Source: Nemertoderma westbladi
Lineage: Eukaryota > Xenacoelomorpha > Nemertodermatida > Nemertodermatidae
Direction of reading: 5' to 3'
DNA length: 64,000 bases
Assembly: GCA_032718475.1 (NCBI GenBank)
Contig: JAUCBJ010008795.1
Span: 124,001 to 188,000, forward strand
Shown: positions 56,601-64,000 of the stretch, piece after piece
Numbering within the stretch: the stretch's first letter is position 1
Layout: every line of letters begins with the position of its first letter
Notes under the pieces: generated by a model
Databases searched by the model: none
Seen by the model: only the letters and a program-made list of their open reading frames with translations
What the model was told of the DNA's origin: nothing
Made by a program: the position numbers and the translations under genes

Positions 56601-59600
56601 ATAGAGATAGCTGGAACAATAAGTGAATAACTAGTATAGAGATGACTGGAACAATAAGTGAATAACTAGTATAGAGATAGCTGGAACAATAAGTGAATAA
56701 CTTGTATAGAGATAGATGGAACAATAAGTGAATATCTTGTATAGAGATAGCTGGAACAATAAGTGAATAACTTGTATAGAGATAGCTGGAACAATAAGTG
56801 AATATCTTGTATAGAGATAGCTGGAACAATAAGTGAATATCTTGTATAGAGTTAGCTGGAACATAAGTGAATATCTTGGATAGAGATAGCTGGAACACTA
56901 AGTGAATATCTTGTATAGAGATAGCTGGAACAATAAGTGAATAACTAGTATAGAGATAGCTGGGACAATACGTGAATACCTACAATTTGTATAGAGATAG
57001 CTGGAACAATAAGTGAATATCTTGTATAGAGATAGCTGGAACAATAAGTGAATAACTTGTATAGAGATAGCTGGAACAATAAGTGAATAACTAGTATAGA
57101 GATAGCTGGGACAATACGTGAATACCTACAATTTGTATAGAGATAGCTGGAACAATAAGTGAATAACTTGTATAGAGATATCTGGAAAAATAAGTGAATA
57201 TCTTGTATAGAGATAACTGGAACAATAAGTGAATAACTAGTATAGAGATAGCTGGAACAAAAGTGAATAACTTGTATAGAGATAGCTGGAACAATAAGTG
57301 ACTATCTTGTATAGAGATAGCTGGAACAATAAGTGAATATCTAGTATAGAGATAGCTGGAACAATAAGTGAATAACTAGTATAGAGATAGCTGGGACAAT
57401 ACGTGAATACCTACAATTTGTATAGAGATAGCTGGAACAATAAGTGAATATCTTGTATAGAGATAGCTGGAACAATAAGTGAATAACTTGTATAGAGATA
57501 GCTGGAACAATAAGTGAATAACTAGTATAGAGATAGCTGGGACAATACGTGAATACCTACAATTTGTATAGAGATAGCTGGAACAATAAGTGAATAACTT
57601 GTATAGAGATATCTGGAAAAATAAGTGAATATCTTGTATAGAGATAACTGGAACAATAAGTGAATAACTAGTATAGAGATAGCTGGAACAAAAGTGAATA
57701 ACTTGTATAGAGATAGCTGGAACAATAAGTGACTATCTTGTATAGAGATAGCTGGAACAATAAGTGAATAACTAGTATAGAGATAGCTGGAACAATAAGT
57801 GAATATCTTGTATAGAGATAGCTGGAACAATAAGTGAATATCTTGTATAGAGATAGCTGGAACACTAAGTGAATAACTTGTATAGAGATAGCTGGAACAA
57901 TAAGTGAATATCTTGTATAGAGATAGCTGGAACAATAAGTGAATAACTAGTATAGAGATAGCTGGAACAATAAGTGAATATCTTGTATAGAGATAGCTGG
58001 AACACTAAGTGAATATCTCGTATATAGATAGCTGGAACAATAAGTGAATATCTTGTATAGAGATAGCTGGAACAATAAGTTAATATCTTGTATAGAGATA
58101 GCTGGAACAATAAGTGAATATCTTGCATAGAGATAGCTGGAACAATAAGTGAATAACTTGTATAGAGATAGCTGGAACAATAAGTGAATATCTTGTATAG
58201 AGATAGCTGGAACAATAAGTGAATATCTTGTATAGAGTTAGCTGGAACAATAAGTGAATATCTTGTATAGAGATATCTGGAACAATAAGTGAATATCTTG
58301 TATAGAGATAGCTGGAACAATAAGTTAATAACTAGTATAGAGATAGCTGGAACAATAAGTGAATAACTAGTGTAGAGATAGCTGGGACAATACGTGAATA
58401 CCTACAATTTGTATAGAGATAGCTGGAACAATAAGTGAATATCTTGAAGAGATAACTGGAACAATAAGTGAATAACTTGTATAGAAATAGCTGGAACAAT
58501 AAGTGAATAACTAGTATAGAGATAGCTGGAACAATAAGTGAATATCTTGTATAGAGATAGCTGGAACAATAAGTGAATATCTTGTATAGAGTTAGCTGGA
58601 ACAATAAGTGAATATCTTGTATAGAGATATCTGGAACAATAAGTGAATATCTTGTATAGAGATAGCTGGAACAATAAGTTAATAACTAGTATAGAGATAG
58701 CTGGAACAATAAGTGAATAACTAGTGTAGAGATAGCTGGGACAATACGTGAATACCTACAATTTGTATAGAGATAACTGGAATAAAAAGTGAATAACTTG
58801 TATAGAGATAACTGGCACAATAAGTGAATATCTTGTATAGAGATAACTGGAACAATAAGTGAATAACTAGTATAGAGATAGCTGGAACAATAAGTGAATA
58901 ACTTGTATAGAGATAGCTGGAACAATAAGTGAATATCTTGTATAGAGATAGCTGGAACAATAAGTGAATAACTAGTATAGAGATAGCTGGGACAATACGT
59001 GAATACCTACAATTTGTATAGAGATAGCTGGAACAATAAGTGAATAACTTGTATAGAGATAGCTGGAACAATAAGTGAATAACTAGTATAGAGATAGCTG
59101 GGACAATACGTGAATACCTACAATTTGTATAGAGATAGCTGGAACAATAAGTGAATAACCTGTATAGAGATAGCTGGAACAATAAGTGTATAACTAGTAT
59201 AGAGATAACTGGAACAATAAGTGAATAACTAGTATAGAGATAGCTGGAACAATAAGTGAATAACTTGTATAGAGATAGCTGGAACAATAAGTGAATATCT
59301 TGTATAGAGATAGCTGGAACAATAAGTGAATAACTTGTATAGAGATAGCTGGAACAATAAGTGAATATCTTGTATAGAGATAGCTGGAACAATAAGTGAA
59401 TATCTTGTATAGAGTTAGCTGGAACATAAGTGAATATCTTGGATAGAGATAGCTGGAACACTAAGTGAATATCTTGTATAGAGATAGCTGGAACAATAAG
59501 TGAATAACTAGTATAGAGATAGCTGGGACAATACGTGAATACCTACAATTTGTATAGAGATAGCTGGAACAATAAGTGAATATCTTGTATAGAGATAGCT

Positions 59601-62600
59601 GGAACAATAAGTGAATAACTTGTATAGAGATAGCTGGAACAATAAGTGAATAACTAGTATAGAGATAGCTGGGACAATACGTGAATACCTACAATTTGTA
59701 TAGAGATAGCTGGAACAATAAGTGAATAACTTGTATAGAGATATCTGGAAAAATAAGTGAATATCTTGTATAGAGATAACTGGAACAATAAGTGAATAAC
59801 TAGTATAGAGATAGCTGGAACAAAAGTGAATAACTTGTATAGAGATAGCTGGAACAATAAGTGACTATCTTGTATAGAGATAGCTGGAACAATAAGTGAA
59901 TATCTAGTATAGAGATAGCTGGAACAATAAGTGAATAACTAGTATAGAGATAGCTGGGACAATACGTGAATACCTACAATTTGTATAGAGATAGCTGGAA
60001 CAATAAGTTAATATCTTGTATAGAGATAGCTGGAACAATAAGTGAATATCTTGCATAGAGATAGCTGGAACAATAAGTGAATAAGTTGTATAGAGATAGC
60101 TGGAACAATAAGTGAATATCTTGTATAGAGATAGCTGGAACAATAAGTGAATATCTTGTATAGAGTTAGCTGGAACAATAAGTGAATATCTTGTATAGAG
60201 ATATCTGGAACAATAAGTGAATATCTTGTATAGAGATAGCTGGAACAATAAGTTAATAACTAGTATAGAGATAGCTGGAACAATAAGTGAATAACTAGTG
60301 TAGAGATAGCTGGGACAATACGTGAATACCTACAATTTGTATAGAGATAGCTGGAACAATAAGTGAATATCTTGAAGAGATAACTGGAACAATAAGTGAA
60401 TAACTTGTATAGAAATAGCTGGAACAATAAGTGAATAACTAGTATAGAGATAGCTGGAACAATAAGTGAATATCTTGTATAGAGATAGCTGGAACAATAA
60501 GTGAATATCTTGTATAGAGTTAGCTGGAACAATAAGTGAATATCTTGTATAGAGATATCTGGAACAATAAGTGAATATCTTGTATAGAGATAGCTGGAAC
60601 AATAAGTTAATAACTAGTATAGAGATAGCTGGAACAATAAGTGAATAACTAGTGTAGAGATAGCTGGGACAATACGTGAATACCTACAATTTGTATAGAG
60701 ATAACTGGAATAAAAAGTGAATAACTTGTATAGAGATAACTGGCACAATAAGTGAATATCTTGTATAGAGATAACTGGAACAATAAGTGAATAACTAGTA
60801 TAGAGATAGCTGGAACAATAAGTGAATAACTTGTATAGAGATAGCTGGAACAATAAGTGAATATCTTGTATAGAGATAGCTGGAACAATAAGTGAATAAC
60901 TAGTATAGAGATAGCTGGGACAATACGTGAATACCTACAATTTGTATAGAGATAGCTGGAACAATAAGTGAATAACTTGTATAGAGATAGCTGGAACAAT
61001 AAGTGAATAACTAGTATAGAGATAGCTGGGACAATACGTGAATACCTACAATTTGTATAGAGATAGCTGGAACAATAAGTGAATAACCTGTATAGAGATA
61101 GCTGGAACAATAAGTGTATAACTAGTATAGAGATAACTGGAACAATAAGTGAATAACTAGTATAGAGATAGCTGGAACAATAAGTGAATAACTTGTATAG
61201 AGATAGCTGGAACAATAAGTGAATATCTTGTATAGAGATAGCTGGAACAATAAGTGAATAACTTGTATAGAGATAGCTGGAACAATAAGTGAATATCTTG
61301 TATAGAGATAGCTGGAACAATAAGTGAATATCTTGTATAGAGTTAGCTGGAACATAAGTGAATATCTTGGATAGAGATAGCTGGAACACTAAGTGAATAT
61401 CTTGTATAGAGATAGCTGGAACAATAAGTGAATAACTAGTATAGAGATAGCTGGGACAATACGTGAATACCTACAATTTGTATAGAGATAGCTGGAACAA
61501 TAAGTGAATATCTTGTATAGAGATAGCTGGAACAATAAGTGAATAACTTGTATAGAGATAGCTGGAACAATAAGTGAATAACTAGTATAGAGATAGCTGG
61601 GACAATACGTGAATACCTACAATTTGTATAGAGATAGCTGGAACAATAAGTGAATAACTTGTATAGAGATATCTGGAAAAATAAGTGAATATCTTGTATA
61701 GAGATAACTGGAACAATAGGTGAATAACTAGTATAGAGATAGCTGGAACAAAAGTGAATAACTTGTATAGAGATAGCTGGAACAATAAGTGACTATCTTG
61801 TATAGAGATAGCTGGAACAATAAGTGAATATCTAGTATAGAGATAGCTGGAACAATAAGTGAATAACTAGTATAGAGATAGCTGGGACAATACGTGAATA
61901 CCTACAATTTGTATAGAGATAGCTGGAACAATAAGTGAATATCTTGTATAGAGATAGCTGGAACAATAAGTGAATAACTTGTATAGAGATAGCTGGAACA
62001 ATAAGTGAATAACTAGTATAGAGATAGCTGGGACAATACGTGAATACCTACAATTTGTATAGAGATAGCTGGAACAATAAGTGAATAACTTGTATAGAGA
62101 TATCTGGAAAAATAAGTGAATATCTTGTATAGAGATAACTGGAACAATAAGTGAATAACTAGTATAGAGATAGCTGGAACAAAAGTGAATAACTTGTATA
62201 GAGATAGCTGGAACAATAAGTGACTATCTTGTATAGAGATAGCTGGAACAATAAGTGAATAACTAGTATAGAGATAGCTGGAACAATAAGTGAATATCTT
62301 GTATAGAGATAGCTGGAACAATAAGTGAATATCTTGTATAGAGATAGCTGGAACACTAAGTGAATAACTTGTATAGAGATAGCTGGAACAATAAGTGAAT
62401 ATCTTGTATAGAGATAGCTGGAACAATAAGTGAATAACTAGTATAGAGATAGCTGGAACAATAAGTGAATATCTTGTATAGAGATAGCTGGAACACTAAG
62501 TGAATATCTCGTATATAGATAGCTGGAACAATAAGTGAATATCTTGTATAGAGATAGCTGGAACAATAAGTGAATATCTTGTATAGAGATAGCTGGAACA

Positions 62601-64000
62601 ATAAGTGAATATCTTGCATAGAGATAGCTGGAACAATAAGTTAATATCTTGTATAGAGATAGCTGGAACAATAAGTGAATATCTTGTATAGAGATAGCTG
62701 GAACAATAAGTGAATATCTTGCATAGAGATAGCTGGAACAATAAGTGAATAACTTGTATAGAGATAGCTGGAACAATAAGTGAATATCTTGTATAGAGAT
62801 AGCTGGAACAATAAGTGAATATCTTGTATAGAGTTAGCTGGAACAATAAGTGAATATCTTGTATAGAGATATCTGGAACAATAAGTGAATATCTTGAATA
62901 GAGATAGCTGGAACAATAAGTTAATAACTAGTATAGAGATAGCTGGAACAATAAGTGAATAACTAGTGTAGAGATAGCTGGGACAATACGTGAATACCTA
63001 CAATTTGTATAGAGATAGCTGGAACAATAAGTGAATATCTTGTATAGAGATAACTGGAACAATAAGTGAATAAGCTGGAACAATAAGTGAATAACTTGTA
63101 TAGAGATAGCTGGAACAATAAGTGAATATCTTGTATAGAGATAGCTGGAACAATAAGTGAATATCTTGTATAGAGATAGCTGAAACAATAAGTGAATAAC
63201 TTGTTTAGAGATAGCTGGAACAATAAGTGAATATTTTGTATAGAGATAGCTGGAACAATAAGTGAATATCTTGTATAGAAATAGCTGGAACAATAAGTGA
63301 ATATCTTGTATAGAGATAGCTGGAACAATAAGTGAATATCTTGTATAGAGATAGCTGGAACAATAAGTGAGTATCTTGTATAGAGATAGCTGGAACAATA
63401 AGTGAATATCTTGTATAGAGATAGCTGGAACAATAAATGCATAACTTGTATAGAGATAGCTGGAACAATAAGTGAATAACTAGTATATAGATAGCTGGAA
63501 CAATAAGTGAATATCTTGTATAGAGATAGCTGGAACAATAAGTGAATATTTCGCATATAGATAGCTGGAACAATAAGTGAATATCTTGTATAGAGATAGC
63601 TGGAACAATAAGTGCATAACTTGTATAGAGATAGCTGGAACAATAAGTGAATATTTTGCATAGAGATAGCTGGAACAATAAATGAATATTTTGCATAGAG
63701 ATAGCTGGAACAATAAGTGAATAACTTGTATAGAGATAGCTGGAACAATAAGTGAATATCTTGTATAGAGATAGCTGGAACACTAAGTGAATATCTCGTA
63801 TATAGATAGCTGGAACAATAAGTGAATATCTTGTATAGAGATAGCTGGAACAATAAGTGAATATTTTGCATAGAGATAGCTGGAACAATAAGTGAATATC
63901 TTGTATAGAGATAGCTGGAACACTAAGTGAATATCTCGTATAGAGATAGCTGGGACAATAAGTGAATAACTAGTATAGAGATAGCTGGAACAATAAGTGA
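53625..64000. repeat. 35-bp satellite array, >10.3 kb, with large internal duplications
   Basis: Nearly 290 copies of a 35-bp unit (ATAGCTGGAACAATAAGTGA plus ATATCTTGTATAGAG), with AACTTG/AACTAG variants and a longer 40-bp variant containing ACCTACAATTTG. The array runs off the window end. Large blocks are repeated: 58332-60259 recurs at 60260-62187 (1928 bp), part of 56158-57300 recurs 2563 bp on, and 57522-57935 recurs at 62013-62426. The 35-nt unit reads as 35 residues over three units, giving spurious frames such as LLFQLSLYKIFTYCSSYLYT on the minus strand. Confidence 0.97.

Noticed and set aside
53841-63888. Dozens of minus-strand frames reading LLFQLSLYKIFTYCSSYLYT-like repeats
   Set aside because: They come from a 35-bp satellite without stops in one frame cycle; there is no start context, no non-repeat domain, and the frame breaks with each length variant.

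Overview
The window is nuclear DNA of a multicellular animal, most likely an aquatic invertebrate. The evidence is rhodopsin-type GPCRs, a Rab geranylgeranyltransferase alpha subunit and many animal-type non-LTR retrotransposons in AT-rich DNA. I cannot place the phylum. Only two host genes are convincing. One is a single-exon class A GPCR (3710-4801), with a decayed paralogue downstream at 8900-10182. The other is an almost complete RABGGTA reading frame on the minus strand (24131-26053). A weak candidate terminal exon lies at 40413-40719.

Mobile elements occupy most of the rest. A 3.3 kb RTE-like LINE (5172-8443) sits between the two GPCR loci and is flanked by a direct repeat of about 240 bp. 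Other pieces of the same family lie at 26.7-27.1, 37.9-39.3, 45.6, 51.9 and 53.1 kb. A broken APE-type LINE spans 11.7-14.7 kb. A large element with a restriction-like endonuclease (RLE) spans 17.8-23.9 kb; its N-terminal region carries more than 100 Ser-Pro-X-Arg repeats. A second RLE element is split into two halves (29.5-30.8 and 35.7-36.9 kb) by a nested, nearly intact CR1/L2-like LINE. That LINE encodes hydrophobic segments, a 2A-like motif, an APE endonuclease and a reverse transcriptase (31978-35406). A piggyBac-like non-autonomous element (44407-45632, TTAA ends) and a foldback element with 9-bp target duplications (51978-53122) are also present.

Tandem repeats are the other main component. 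There are 36-bp and 41-bp arrays side by side (14.97-17.5 kb) and a 15-bp array inside a retrotransposon ORF (21.0-23.35 kb). A 14-bp array at 37.3-39.8 kb is split by an RTE insertion. A very uniform 48-bp array of hairpin units lies at 48.48-49.25 kb. A 35-bp satellite starts near 53.6 kb and runs beyond the window end, with large internal segmental duplications. Two perfect long hairpins lie at 48.1-48.4 kb.

No operon-like logic connects the genes. The window is best read as two old gene loci embedded in a retrotransposon- and satellite-rich region, with several datable nested insertions. Most long open frames in the repeats arise only because the repeat has no stop codon in any frame, and they are not annotated as genes.
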